Shown: one piece after another, positions 26,175-41,400 of the stretch
Numbering within the stretch: position 1 is the first letter of the stretch
Layout of the letters: each line of letters opens with the position of its first letter
NCBI RefSeq assembly: GCF_037975245.1
Contig: NC_092568.1
Location: 34,382,501 to 34,446,500, forward strand
Source: Apostichopus japonicus
Lineage: Eukaryota; Echinodermata; Holothuroidea; Aspidochirotida; Stichopodidae
DNA length: 64,000 bases
Direction of reading: 5' to 3'
Program-made: the position numbers and the translations under genes
Notes under the pieces: generated by a model
What the model was told of the DNA's origin: nothing
What the model saw: the letters and a program-made list of their open reading frames with translations, nothing else
Database searches by the model: none

Positions 26175-26411
26175 TTAGGGGGGAGGTGCTATTGGTTCGT
26201 AAATCTTATAGTCACCAACTGGAGTAAAGTCGATGGCAAACTTAAAAGCGCGAGGTCCAACGAATTTTAAGGCGGCTCTGGTTCGTAACTGCGGAGGGGA
26301 TGCTAAGGCGATAGCGGCAACACGCAGTCCGTAGCGGACTTCCTCGGTGGTTATTGGTGTTCCAGTATCAGCGTCAACAATCACGATCAAATCGGGCGTG
26401 GTGGCCACCAC
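26175..26411 (-). CDS. Exon 16 (last coding), hydantoinase-fusion gene (codons 912-989 + stop)
   Basis: Acceptor TGATCAG, stop TAA at 26,175-26,177. It contains TTPDLIVIVDADTGTPITT, LRVAAIALASPP and GPRAFKF, the end of the DUF917 domain. Reaching the stop at the usual family end argues for a complete coding sequence. Confidence 0.95.
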   Translation of the reverse strand: MVATTPDLIVIVDADTGTPITTEEVRYGLRVAAIALASPPQLRTRAALKFVGPRAFKFAIDFTPVGDYKIYEPIAPPP

Positions 26412-29400
26412 CTGATCACAAAAGAAAAAGAAATTGGATAAGCTGTTTGAAATATTTTATTTCATTTTTATGTGGTAAACATGTTGAATGTTGGTAACTA
26501 TGTGGGTAAGGTGGGTAGGTGGTGTTGTTCCCCTGGTCATATTACTGGGTCCCTGAAAGTTTAAATACTGTCCCATCAACAGAATTAAGGAATTGACTCC
26601 AGTCAAACCCATGCAGTACCCAATCTAAGTTCTTAAACAGCTATTTCATTGTTCCCCTTTTATGCCGTCCTTTCTCTTCTTTTCCTTTTTTTTGCTCACT
26701 TCTAAGCATATGACACCAAATATGACACAACTTCTAAGCATATGACACCAAATATGACACAACTTCTAAGCATATGACACCAAATATGACACAACTTCTA
26801 AGCATATGACACCAAATATGACACAACTTCTAAGCATATGACACCAAATATATTTCTTTATAGGACAAACTATTAAGAGTTTTTTAAAATATACTATTGA
26901 AGCATATTTTGAAGTCTTGGGTTGGTAAGAAGAATATCTTATGTGACAAAATTTGTTAATACTTGTACTTAAACCTCATTTTCAGGTGTGACATTAAAAG
27001 CAGTAAGAAATCCTTTTAGCCAAAGAAAGGTAAGAGATGCAAATAATTAAGTTGTGTATATGTATATTTAATTTCTTGCAAAGTAGTATCTATTACATAT
27101 AATAGTCATAAAGAATCATGTATCATAGATTACATCGTATTAGCTTTGCTACAATTATGAGTATAACACCTGGAGGTTTCACTTCTTTCAAAGTCAGTAT
27201 AGTGAACTCAGTGGTAGTAGTTTGATCAATCCAGAGATATCATGTATCATTTACACCTACAGGAGAGATGCAATAGCATGTTTCATTTTGTATATTTAAT
27301 TCAGTGCTTCTGAGACTGGTAAACTGATGAAAGGAACCAGATATGAGAACCAAATGAGACAGACTCACCTCTTCTTTTCCACCATCAGTCTTCCTCGTTG
27401 CTAAGAGATTCTCATTCTGAAATTGCACGATGACCTCTTGACCTGAATACCTCCCAGTGCCTTCAATCTCCAGAAATCCTTGATCAAACCCGCCTGTTGT
27501 TTCCCGACACACGTCCACGACCTGCCAGAGAGATATTGATGTGTTTGTTTTATTGAAAGCTGACGTACTTGACGTTTCAGGCTCTTAGTGGGTTTCAACC
27601 TGGTCCAAGTCAAAAGACACTTTCATAAGTAACATCCCCTCCCTGCCCTGTCCACCAACCAACCTCCCCCCCCCCCACACCCGCCCTCCAAATATATGAA
27701 AACATCAACAATAACTAAACAAACAAACAATGTTATACCACAATTCTCAGAGAATATTAACAAATCTTTCAGTATTTTTTTTGTGCTACAGCTTTTACTT
27801 CACAACATATTAACTTCTGATTAATTGCTTTTGATTTATTTAGTGTTGCTTTCAATTTGTCTCCTATAAGGACGTTTCATCCTCTGACTGTTAAACATGA
27901 TATGGAGGTTAACATTATTTTCAAAACCGCTGTCCTCAAATGCCTATATGAGGACTATATAGTTTTAGTTCTATAAAACATGCAATTCTGGCTTGATTAA
28001 GTTGATGTTTAATTTTTTTTTCGAAATAATGTCTATTTCGAAATAAATTGAGAACTTTGACTCTGGATTATTTTGCAAATTATCAGAAATGATTTTCTAT
28101 GCTTAAATATTCTTAATCACAGATTGCACGGCACTTATTAGAGGCGTACAAAATGCATCCGAATGAACCAGCTTTGACTCTTTGGCTCAAAACCTAATAA
28201 ACAATGACACCCAATCAGAAGACAGACATAGTTGGGTACCATCAACCCTATACCCCCCACCCCTCCCCCACCCCAAACCACATGGTTATGGATTGTTTAC
28301 AGTTTCAGAGTGGTCTCTGAGAACACTTTCAGGTAATTCTGAGCTCAAAGAGAGCCATCACAAATTTCCATCTATTGAATTTTTCTGAGCAAAATTTATC
28401 ACGATGAATGCTAGACTGTTTTGCTGGTGGTCCGAACTCAGAGATTGCTTTACACTCATCTTGACTTGGACCTTAATGGAGACATATTGTACATGTATGC
28501 ATCCTTCTAGACTCACTTTTCCTGATATCAGATGAACTCCATTCTCATGCTCGCAAATTGACTTGACAGGATTTCTTTGTTCCTTACGGGCCTTCAAGAC
28601 TGCGTCCCCGAGTCTGAAACACCTACTCATCGAGAACATGATGCATGCATCTGACACCTCGGTGGCACTCATGGGGCTGAAAGTGACTGCCCCAGCACAG
28701 CTAAAAAGTATCAACAACAACAAGAATCTTGACAAATATGTCTTCAATCACCCAATTTCTTCTTTGGGAACTTACAATTTCTTGAATTCTTCCCAAAATG
28801 TACCAAGTGTTTTTCAAAATATTTCTTATATATCATTATCATCCTGATTTATAGCATAATTTTTTAACATGATGGGAAGAGGTTCAAACAACACTACAGG
28901 CATACTAGATATGCGGTGGGGTATGGTAATTAAGGATGAATTTAAAAACTATCTTCTCAAACATTTTGGACTGAATTGATATGACATTAGGCCTCATTTT
29001 ATATTTTTAAATTAGCTTAGTACAACATGAGTGATAGACTGCCAAAATCGGTGTTATGAAAACAAAATTTGAGTTAAAACATGAACAGTTATTTCTGATG
29101 AATTGCAGTTCCTATGACCTTTGGCCCACATACGCAAAACGAATAAAATCCATGGAGACATGTAATGAATGAATGCGAAGTATGAAATATGCCAAGATTT
29201 CTGTCTTGAGATATATGCTTACAAATTGGCTAGGTGATCAGTTTCAGACAGCTACTGACCTTATACGACCTAGGTCAACAAAATCCACCACAATAAAGCT
29301 GCATAATTTCTTTAGTTACAGTTTTAGACCCCTGAATCGGCATCAAATACAAATCCATTACTATGAGACAAGAGGGTACTTAAACAATCATTTCTTTGTT

Positions 29401-32400
29401 CTAACAAAGTGTAATAGCTAGTACAGCTGGGTTTTGTTTAGTGAAAGTATCACCGTCTTAAAATTAAAGCCATTCATGTCATATTAGAACATTACAAACG
29501 CCACATTTTCACTGCAGCAGATATAGGGTTTCTAAGTGATATGCCAACATACCCCATCCTGCCCAAAGTCATGCGAAAATGGTTCTCTATGGCCTTTGCA
29601 TCCTTGGCCCACAAAACTAGCTCTCTCTGTTTCTTGTCATCTACCAATACTGCTGGGTAAAGAGCCTTCCCATAAATGGCTGGAGCAAACATCTAAGCAG
29701 AAAAGATAAGTACATAATCATTATTCTATGACATCATATTTGAAAATTGATGAATGTTTATATTGCAACTGATAAGACTGAAGCATTAATGTTGTGAGTG
29801 GACTGAGACTGGACTGGCTGACTCTGTGCTGGGGGTGAGGCAGGGGTAGGAGATGGGAGCTAGCTGTAGTGGTGAGCTCAGTTCTGGGGGTGAGGCAGGG
29901 GTAGGGGATGGGAGCTAGCTGTAGTGGTGAGTTCTGTTCTGGGGGTGAGGCAGGGTAGGGGATGGGAGCTAGCCTTAGTGGTGAGCTCAGTTCGGGGGGT
30001 GAGGCAGGGGTAGGGGATGGGAGCTAGCTGTAGTGGTGAGTTCTGTGCTGGGGGTGAGGCAGGGGTAGGGGATGGGAGTTAGCTGTAGTGGTGAGCTCAG
30101 TTCTGGGGGTGAGGCAGGGGTAGGGGATGGGAGCTAGCTGCAGTGTTGAGTTCTGTTCTGGGGGTGAGGCAGGGTAGGGGATGGGAGCTAGCCGTAGTGG
30201 TGAGTTCTGTGCTGGGGGTGAGGCAGGGGTAGGAAATGGGAGCTAGCTGTAGTGGTGAGCTCAGTTCTGGGGGTGAGGCAGGGGTAGGGGATGGGAGCTA
30301 ACTGTAGTGTTGAGTTCTGTTCTGGGGGTGAGGCAGGGTAGGGGATGGGAGCTAGCCGTAGTGGTGAGCTCAGTTCTGGGGGTGAGGCAGGGGTAGGGGA
30401 TGGGAGCTAGCTGTAGTGGTGAGCTCAGTTCTGGGGGTGAGGCAGGGGTAGGGGATGGGAGCTAGCTGTAGTGGTGAGTTCTGTTCTGGGGGTAAGGCAG
30501 GGTAGGGGATGGGAGCTAGCTGTAGTGTTGAGTTCTGTTCTGGGGGTGAGGCAGGGTAGGGGATGGGAGCTAGCCGTAGTGGTGAGCTCAGTTCTGGGGG
30601 TGAGGCAGGGGTAGGGGATGGGAGCTAGCCGTAGTGGTGAGCTCAGTTCTGGGGGTGAGGCAGGGGTAGGGGATGGGAGCTAGCTGTAGTGGTGAGTTCT
30701 GTTCTGGGGGTGAGGCAGGGTAGGGGATGGGAGCTAGCCGCAGTGGTGAGCCCAGAGCGTTTAGTATGGCTAGCATTACCAACTCAGGTAGATATTCAAT
30801 CTCCTCAGTTTTTGGCCAAAAGCAGGGGACTTGGGTGGTATTTGCTATAGGCAGGGAAGATCGAAATGTGCATGCCTGTACTCAACTATAGAAAATGTGT
30901 TTACATGAACAGAAGAAAGATTATGCACAAACCACATGGGACATGTGGGTCGGCCTTTGCCCACCTGTGATCCAAGTTATACACTAACAAGCGTATCATT
31001 TTCATGGGTTTGAAGTTCAAGTGCTCAATGAGGGAAACTTTGGATCAGTGGTAATGAGTGATGTTCATTTGCATGCTCAGATTTCAGGCTTCCTATAACA
31101 TATGTCACAGCTTTAGATTTTTATAACAGCTGGCATGTATGTGATTTGATATCGTCGTTTATACTGTAGACTTACCTGAAGTTCAGGGAATGCTCTACCC
31201 ATGCCGTCACAATCTATGACTGGTAGGTCCATCAGGGCAGCAACACATAACGGTTCCACCGCATTAAGACCACCGATCTCTGCACTCATAAGAGCCACCA
31301 ACTTGGTAGAGTCCCTTCCACTATCGTCGACTAAATCAGGATCAAAGTCTGTGACAAATTCGACCTGTTCACTTTTTTGTACGTTAATTTCTGCGAAGAA
31401 AAGACATCATCCAAGATATAATTGATTGGTAAACTGTTATATAATCGCAAAGAAAATTCCAGGAAAGTACGTTTTCTTAAAACTTTGAGAATCACATACG
31501 TTTTAGTATCTTATCAGCCAACTGACCTTTACATATAACTGTTATTGCTATGAAGCAGTAGGATCATATATCACCTATGGAAGAACAGACATATTGCTAA
31601 TCAAGATAAATAGTGACATCACAATAATGCCTATCTACTCAAATGTTTTGACATAGATCTTATACACATCCTAAAATAATAGTTACAAACAATGCAAACA
31701 TTATCTACAAAGTTAAAGGGTGTGAAGACTTGCGCAATGCAGGTAATCTGACCTAGTTTCGAATGAGGTGTAACAGAAGTGCTAGACACCACCATCGATC
31801 CTAGACAATACACACATAGCTTGCTACTGTCGGTAATTAGACACTAGTGTACATTCAGTACATACAGCTGCCGTCAATACCCACAGCACAGTGTACAAAC
31901 GATACAGCGATGGACATCTCAGGTCCAGCTAAAGATAACAAGGTATCACGTTTCATTACTGTCTGCATTTTGTAGCGACAAGAGAAAAACTTCACTTGCA
32001 AGCAACGGAAAGTTAACTTTTTAAAGATGGCGGCACACGGTTTGGGGCAAGTCTTCAATGCCTTTAACTATTATTGCTATGAAGTAAGATCATATCACCT
32101 ATGAAAGAAAAGACATGATGCTGATCAAGATAGATCATAGTGACATCACAATAACGCCTATCTACTCAAATGTTTTGACATAGATCTTATACACATCCTG
32201 GCATGATAATAATTACAAACAATGCCACATTATCTACAAAGTTAAGTGTAACTTGTGGTCTTTATGAGCTTTACGTGACAGAAGTTTCAACTGAGAAGAA
32301 TAGCTGTATTATCATGAGCGACAGATTGAATAAGTTGACATGTACGATATTCCCAGAATTGATTCTTACTTTCTCTCTGTGCACTGTTTTCTTCCAGTAA

Positions 32401-35400
32401 ATCTGACTTTAAAACTTTCTCCAAGCATTGAAGTGAATTCAATATTTCTTCTCCATTGCAAAGCTTCTCCACCAGGACTCCAGGTGCTCCCATAAAAGCA
32501 GCTATGCCTACTTTTCCACCTCTATAAGGAGCTTTCTTGAGTCTGAGGTATCGCAAAACAAAAGCATGCTAGAATATGACGTGACTCATTCAACTTTACC
32601 TTTATTGTACTCATCGCAGTCTTACACGATCAATACACTGCTGTCAAATTTTAGTTTCTTTGTTACACATGGTGGTGTACCAGCTTACAGACTGAAATAT
32701 ATATTGCAAACAGGCTGTGACAAGAAGCACAACCAAAAATATTTTGAAGGGGGGTGGGGGATTATGATGCTATGCTGTGCAGTGGAGGGGCTTAACTTAA
32801 AATATTAAGGAGAAATTTTGGTCAAATGAAGGGTCCTTGGATGGAAAATGGTGTTATATTTTGCACCTTTTGATAAAATTTTGAATTTCTGCATCTTTTT
32901 AACACATTTGCAGTTTATGTGTCCTAACTTAAAGATTTGCTGATGGGATAGTAGGCTCTCTGATTTTCTAAGAGTGGGCAATTCATATTTTGAGACTTCA
33001 TGTACCTCCCTGAGGTGGTAAAGTGCAACACGAAACAGCTATCGAAGGGTAATGTAGACAAAAAAACATCCCAATCAACCTCCAGCAATTATAATTTTGG
33101 GCTGTATTTTCGCTGAAGAGACATTTGACTGACCTATCAGGGTGGATGATTCGAATCTTCTTCCCTTGTTTGAGAGCGTTCAGTGCTCTTAATTTTCCAA
33201 CTTTGGGGTTACCGCCTCCGCCACAACCGAGGATGCCTGCTCCAATGCTGATACAATGCACATCGTACTCTGACAAAATCCACTCCCCGGTGTCTTTATC
33301 CACGTGTGGGACACGAGGTTCTAGCGTGTCTGCTCTGTCATGAGTAACTGTGTGGATATACTTGTAGAATTAATAATAATCATAATAATCAGCAGTTATA
33401 TTTTAGACGCTTAAGCGACCTCAAATGTGGTAGAAACCCACAGGGCTAATGGATTGCAACTTACACATCATTTTGATTTGATCATTTTTATATATACCAT
33501 TTGTTTTCATACAATCTAAAAGATCCTTGGACTATCCTTCATTACTTTGCCAGTTATTCTATTCCATGCCATGTTCTCTTTAACATTTACTTACCCACTC
33601 CAAGTTATCGTCCTCACAGAACTCTATCTGTGGCAACGTTTTTATTTCATCTATATCGCCTACGCATTCTACTATAACTCTGGTATTCATCATGAATAAA
33701 CATGAGCTATTCAAATCACCTTTTTCTCAAGTCCGCATTACCAATGAAATGTCTCCGAGCTTTTTCACAAATATCAGAGTTACTATCTGGTACAACTAAT
33801 AGATGACAACATAAACAGATGCCCAAACCATGCAAACTTTCTTTAAAGGCAAACTACAATTTCCTTACTTAAAATCACTATCACTTGGCAAAGTTGGTAA
33901 TTATTTACCTTCCTCTAATTTCCTTTCTTTCTTTTGTTTTTTCTTTGTTGTTCTAACTTCTTTATACCTAGCTTCTTGAAAGCTTTGCTTCTTCAGTTCT
34001 CCTCTACCATCTTAGACTAATCTATGTACCCATTAATGTACCGTTTATGTAGTGGAAGTAAACAAAAGCTCCCTGACAAAAGAATGTAGAAGTGATTTAC
34101 ATTTCAATGATTTGTTTTTGTGCACCATGAAAAAGAGTTCCCCCAGTGTAAAAAGCCTTCACATTAAACATCAGACACATTTTCAGATAATTCATTTAAA
34201 CTGTAAAAGTAGGCAACATTCATATAAAAAATACTGTTTAATTGTCCAATTTATACAATGATAACATACATTTGGTCATGCATAGCAAAGGATTGTTCAT
34301 CTCAATAATCACGCACCTTTGTCAAGTTTTCTTGCTGTGTCTTCTTGAATCCTTGGTGGCTCTATACCATCAGAAGTGACCCTCTTAGCCTCTGTCAGCG
34401 CATCTTCAGAGAGATCCCCAACCACTTTAACTTTGAGCCGAGTGAAGTTCCCTGGCAGGTAAGCCAATCCAATCTCTTCCCTCTCAATAATCTATATGAT
34501 CCAAAAATGTTCTCATAATGACTAAACCTTAAAGTGACTTGATCAACAAGTATTACAAAACTGTCATGATTTAAGAAAATTCTTTGCAACATAACATAAT
34601 TTTGTGTATCAAGATATATGAAAGTGCATAAAATGGCAAGGTATGTCACCAAACAGGACTAGCATTGTTAGATACAGGTGGCAAAGGCCTGCAGTGGAAT
34701 GGTGACCTTCGTTACTGGTTTCGAACTTCTGGAAATACAATCAGCGTCCATGGCCTAGTGCTTAGTGCACATGAAGTTAACTTCTTTTGTAAAGGAATTG
34801 AGCTTAATGGATTGTTTATTAAACAGATAAAATTCAACTTCACAAAGTGAGACCTAAAAATCGTGCACTATAACTCTTTAATTGAGTTAAAAGATAGCTA
34901 GAGTTATTTATCAAATGGTTCCCAGAATACTGACTTCTTACTTATGTTTGATTTGGATGGAATTGAAGCAGTGACGTCCCAGCTAAAAACAAATAGGGAT
35001 GCAGTAGGCATCCTCACTGTGAACCATGCATTCGCTTTTAATAGAAAATATCTGAAACATATGAAAAATAATTGCTTATAATTCTATCTAACCTTGTATC
35101 TATCACCAACAAAAAATCATTTCAGAGAATAGATTACAACTAAATTATTAGGATTCTCACTCTGATAGGCACTGTCTCGTTACTGTTCATGTACCTGAAT
35201 GGTCTCTCTCTTGGCCCCATTTTGTATGCATCTTTCAATTGCCTTCTGTTCAGCTCTCTCTAAAGCCTCTTCTCTGGTGGTTCCGACCAAATTGGTGGGT
35301 CTGTCTTCATACCCACTGACTTGTCCCAGAGCAGCACCGACAGCATTAGCTACCTGGCAATCAACCAGTAATATTCAAATCAATTCCTAGTGATCTAGTA

Positions 35401-38400
35401 CAAAAATTCCTATAGGTCAGGGGTGGGCAACCTACGGCCCGTGGGTCACATGCGGCCCGCCAGTGATTTTTTTTTGGCCCGTGACATGTCTCAAGAAACA
35501 GAAAAAAAATCAATCTATTTTACATCTTCACAAAAAAAGAGCTAGCTGCTTAGAATTTAGCGGCACTAATGATGCTGTCAGGTAGGCCTATTATCACCAT
35601 TAATTATCAACTGTACTGTATTGATATTATGTTTTTGTGAATACAGATTAAGTACACACACCAATTGCTTGAGAGTCCTCGGAATCAAAGGTTTGAAATC
35701 AACAGCAGGTCATTGCATGGTTAGGTGCGGCCCAGTCAATTTTTCACTCCATATATCTGGCCCATTCATTCAAAAAGGTTGCCCACCCCCTTTATAGGCC
35801 TATACAAAGTAAGACACAAAGTAATGTGTGGGATGGTCCAGCTTTGAAGCATGCAGTGTCTGTTAAGACTTAACTTATGGAAAATGCGACAAATTTAGCA
35901 ACTTTCAATACTTAAACGCAAAGGGATGTATACTTTCATATTCTTGTGCATTTCTTTATTTGAGCTACCAGATTCCAATGTGATACATGGTGGACATGCA
36001 TAGAGTATTTGCATCTTTGTATATAGGACTATGATCCATATAGAACTGCATGAAAGGAACTAGTCATTCATCTAACACATGATAGGGGCTCAATTAAGCT
36101 ACTGTAAGGCTTCCTAATCCTTGGGTCTCTAAACTAAATTATCTCAAATTATATATCATGTCCTTTGTATCAAGTACGTCAGGTTTAAGCAGACAAATTC
36201 TACATCAACATATTATTTTCCATTATTCCCTCCCATCTGATCTTCTAAGAGACAGTTAATTTGTCTGGATATTTTTATGCCATGATGAGGTCAACTACAT
36301 TCCCAGTGTTCAATACAACACAAAACACAAATCTGACAAATTTGATAAAGGTTTACCACTATACCATACACTGAGGTAATTAAACAGCACTGTGCCATGG
36401 TGAAATCATTCCTTTGTGTTCATTAAACTGTCAAACATTCTAAAGGTATGTAGAATTAATTACACAGCCAAGGTAATTGTACAACATTCAATCAAAACTT
36501 CAGTATGAAATGTTTTCTGAAAGAAATGAGGGTGAATGAAAGACACTATATAAGCTCAATAGAGAGCTAGAGAAGAGTACTATGTATCCACAGAAGATTT
36601 GGCATTGAACATATAAATGAAATACGATCATATGCTTCCTCCAGACTGAAAACCTTCACTGCTAAATCCATTTCTTCCACTGTTTACAAACTGATACATG
36701 TACAGGTGGTTTTTATCTTACCTGATAGTAGGAGGGCAAAATAAACTTGGAGACTCCTTTTACTCTTCTTGTTATATCTTTTAAAATACTTCCTGCACCA
36801 ACTAGAATTACTGGAACCTCCTCTTTACTCACCTAAATAGATAAATATTAAACAAAAGAAAAATTAGTGTAAGGTAGATTGAATACACCATGTACAGTAT
36901 GCATGAAGAGTATTCACTAAGGAAAGTGACGTCAATGATATAAATTCAAAGGGAAACATTAATAAAATAAAGGCCAATATTGAAAATAATCATGCACGTT
37001 ATGTTTCATGGTTATAATTTTATCTTTCAACTATGTGATATCGTGGATGGTTTAATCAAATCTCACCAAAATGAGAAGAAATAAACTTACCGTTCCTTTG
37101 CAAATTAATTTAATAGTTGTATTTAATGTGCCTAAAAATAAAAATTTATATTTCTTCCTTCTTTTTCTGTACCGATATTGAATGCAGGAGTCTAGGAAAA
37201 AAAAAAAACGGCAAACCCTTATGTCTATCTGTGCAGCTTAAAGGCATTGAAGACTCGCGCACAAAGAAACATCTCATGCCGGTAATCTAACCTAGTTTCT
37301 AATGAGGTGTAACAGAAGTGTTAGACACCACCATCGATCCCAGAAAATAAACACATAGCTTGCTACCGTCGGTAATTAGACACTAGTGTACCATCAATAC
37401 AAACAGCTGCAGTCAATACCCACAACACAGTGTACATAGCAGCGATGGACATCTCAGGAATAGATAAAAGATAACAAGGTATCACGTTTCATTACTGTCT
37501 GCTTTTTGTAGCGACACAAACAAAACTTCACTTGCAAGCAACCGGAAAGTTAACTTTTTCAGATGGCCGCACGCAGTTTGGGGCGAGTCTTGAATGCCTT
37601 TAAGACTGCATACTACATAATAATACAGATTATTCCATCATACTTTATTTATGCTACGATAAACAATTATATTGCGACAGCATATCAACCGACAATGTAT
37701 ACTACCAGCTGCTCAACTTTGTGGAAATTTAGTACGTTCAAGCCTCTGAAGTCAACTCTTACTTTCATGCGATCTATGGCCTCCTCTACCATACACTGAA
37801 TCATTTCATTTGCCTCTTCTAAGACAGTCGGAGATACGGTCACCTTCCTTCTGTCCCCAACATCCACCTTTAAGAAGCCTACAGCTATGTCAGTAGCTGT
37901 GACAGTAGAACCACCAAACACCAAAGCCTCTTTGGTCAGTCGGTACCCAACACTCTTTGGTCCCACATCAACCTGTACCTGAACATAGAATTAGAAAACA
38001 CAATTACTCAACAGGCTAGATACCATTTTGTAGTGACTATATTTCTTTTATCCAAAGTTCAGCGGAAAAAGCCCCGCTTTGTTAAATTGTGAATATCTGC
38101 AAATTGAGAAAACTGTTTATAAATTAAATTGTTATCAGAATAATTAGGTGTGCGGTTTTATGCCCGGAATTGACCAGTACATAAAATGCAGGGGAAATTG
38201 ATTATTAAAGTATACGTTTGTGAAAAAATTGTGAGTTTCGATCAAGAAACATATAGGCCTACCTTACAACTTTGTGAATGATAATAAGCAATCTCCAGAC
38301 TAATGTTTAAATATACATAGTTCTAAAGATCACCCACTTCACTCCAAGTTGATCTCTCTATGCAATAGAACAAACAAGTACAATCTACGAAATCCTACTA

Positions 38401-41400
38401 TCTTGCCCATTTTTAGAATTTATCTACAGAGCAGCCATTTATATTCAAAATAGGTTCTTCGAATCTCTGTTTAATATAAACCTTTTAATCTTTCAACCTT
38501 CTAATCCTCCATCTTATTTCTTATTTGTTCATGCTTTCATGATTGTACATTTTACGTCTTTTGTGTATCATTATTATGTGTCCGATTTATAAATTTTGTA
38601 ATTTATTCTGGAATTAAGAAATTGAAATTGAATTGAAATGGATATTCTTACTCTATTGATGACTGTCTTGTGGTGTATGATTGATCCTCCTCCGAGACCG
38701 ATGCTCAAAACATCTGGCATTCTGAAGTTGGTGTCGATTCCACCCACATCGACATGAGACGACGACTGGCGTGGAAAACCCCCCTGTAAAGAACCAACAT
38801 CAGTAGTTGTACCTCCTACATCAACAACAATGGCATCTTTAATACCTGAAATATTTACCAAATATAAAAAGAAAAAGACAGAAATACAACATCGCACTGA
38901 GGAATATAACAAACCTTGCTAGATGATGAAGAAGATGAGGATGAGAATGTGGACAGAGAAGATGGTGGTGATGACCATGACTGTGACAATGATGATGATT
39001 GTTAAAACACGAAAAAGTGAGAATTCATCCAAATTAATACTTATGCCCTTTATTGAATCATTGCACTTGTTCCACTTTAAGATGTACACTGTAGCTGTAT
39101 ACATATTTATGTTGACTTTATATCTCCTTTCAACTGTCAGACACTGAGATTTTTGTCCAATGGTTGCAACATCACCTGTTCTGCTACAATCATTCCTACA
39201 ATTTATAGTAAATCCATCCAACATGGTGCACTTGTTTGCTATGTACTGGGACCTACAATTCCACATCCAGTAATTGTCTGCTGTGCACCTTTCTGGTGAT
39301 GCCATGCACAGTAAGTACTGGCTTGTAAAACTTTATATTTAAATAAACTAAGGTGGCATTTAACTGAAAGTAGTCGGGATTCTTTGATTGAATAAAGGTC
39401 ACTATATTATTATTACTCTCCTCCTTGTGTTTCATTCTCTTCATGGCACTTCACCTTCATACATTCATCAGTACCAACCTACACGATAGCTTCGCTCCAC
39501 CAACACAGGACTCTTGCACATTCCACAAACACAACACTCTTGGGGACAAGGACCCTTTTCTGCATCTGGGCCATCCCTCTGGAACTTGCTCCCTCCTAGC
39601 CTTCGGCAGGATAGCTCCCTCACCCACTTCAAGTCTCAACTGAAACTTTCCTTTTTGTCAACGCTTATAACTATGTTTGATTAACTCTATTTTGCTACTT
39701 TTCATTTCATGCCTAGTCTGTACAGTATAGTTTTAAATCTTTCTCAATACCTGAGCCAGGAGTGTCAAGTTGACAGATATGGCGTGTTAAAAGCAGCCCC
39801 TTTATTATTATTATTATTATAATTATTATATGCCTTGGGGGCTTGCAATGTTATTTATGAGACACCTTGATCACCGAAAGTCATGAATGGTCATACCTGA
39901 CAAATGAGATGCTCCTCGCATACTATTAGTGGGGCCGGAAGAGAATGTCTTAACTGGAAAATCCAAAGCTTCTGAAGATCTAACGATAAATATGAAAATA
40001 AAAGAGAAGAGTTGTTTCCACAGACCATCATATCACAATAATTTCCTTGCACATTAAGTGACTAAAATTCCTGCATCTTAACTTCTTTGTTTCAATATAT
40101 ATATATATTTATACTATTGGAAAATATTAGTACACACAGGCTGGTAATGATAGCACACATGTAAAACTGAAACATAGATAACAATTACCGATATAGTTAC
40201 TTTTAGTTTTACCCCAAAGTCTAGAGTTAGTGTGGGAGGAGTGATCAATTGTGGATGCATGGCTGAAGAGATGGATGGTGGTGGCATATCTGTTATATAG
40301 TGACATTGAAGACTTGTCATTAACTGTCTGGTAGTCACATTATCAAATAGCTTATCAAGTTCAAACATGCCCCAAGAGAGGTGGTAGCTGGCCAACAGTG
40401 TTTTCAATATAATAACTTTCTTTTGTTTTATTTTGTTCCTTGGACTTTGTAGTACCATGGAGTTAGTCTCTTCTTACTCAATGTCTAGTACATTATTGAA
40501 AAGGTACATATGTGGCGTGAAAATTGCTCAGATGCAGGCAAACCTGTATAAACATATTGACCACTCACAGAGCTAAAAGTGCAACACCCTTATTATATAT
40601 TGAAATATAAGCCTGGCTATACCTAGTGGGGACAAATAGCTTGTACCTGGCCAAAAAAGTTCTCACAGACCATAGAGACACCGCAGTCTGACAAATTCCA
40701 TCTATAACTTCTACAGGGCAATTGTCACTAGGTTCACTTTATGATTGCAACATATTATATATATTCTAAGTACTAGTATATGAAACCTTATTTAAATATA
40801 TATATGAGCATATGAGGTCAATTTCTTAAGTATCATTTACTGAGGAGCATGCAGGACCCAAATGAACTGATGGCAAAATGACATTCTGATATTTGCTTAT
40901 TTTTCTCCCTTGGTTATTTTGGGGGATTTTATTAGCTTTTCGCTATGTATAATGGGGGCATTCAGTAGCTATTGCTGATATGCATCATTTCATTCAAAAT
41001 TACTTTTGTTCAATTTATATGCTCTTGTTATAGATCTACAATTATATGTTTTGTAAATTTCATGTTATAATAAAACCACATATGTACAGTAATGCAATGA
41101 CGTAGTATATTATAGATGTACAGTAGGTTGTTTTTTTTTTTTTTTTCAATTCATCTAAGGGTTGCTGCATAAAGTAGCAATGTGAACTGTCCTACTTTTT
41201 CTGTCTGTTTGAGTTGTATGGTGCTGTACTGCTGTACTAAATATACTCCTGGCCCACTGCAAGTATACACTGCAATAAGCTAGACCTGTATATTCTTTCA
41301 ATTTACATAGTCTTGTGGACCTTACAAGATATTCATTTAATATGAGTCACTCTAGCTAGCTTATTGTAACAAAAAAAACACACCAAAGTTTCCGATTGAT

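Noticed and set aside
29820-30757. Regular 55-bp repeats considered as a CRISPR-like array
   Set aside because: There are no unique spacers, the whole 55-bp unit repeats, and it lies in an intron of a eukaryotic gene: it is a minisatellite.
30588-30782. 64-codon proline-rich frame on the minus strand
   Set aside because: It is a translation of the minisatellite in an intron and has no independent support.
37091-37131. 41-nt exon-like segment with TTTTTAG acceptor and GTAAGT donor in the intron between exons 6 and 7
   Set aside because: Including it would shift the frame between exons 6 and 7, which join perfectly without it (IDRMK|VSKEEVPV). At most it is a cryptic exon.
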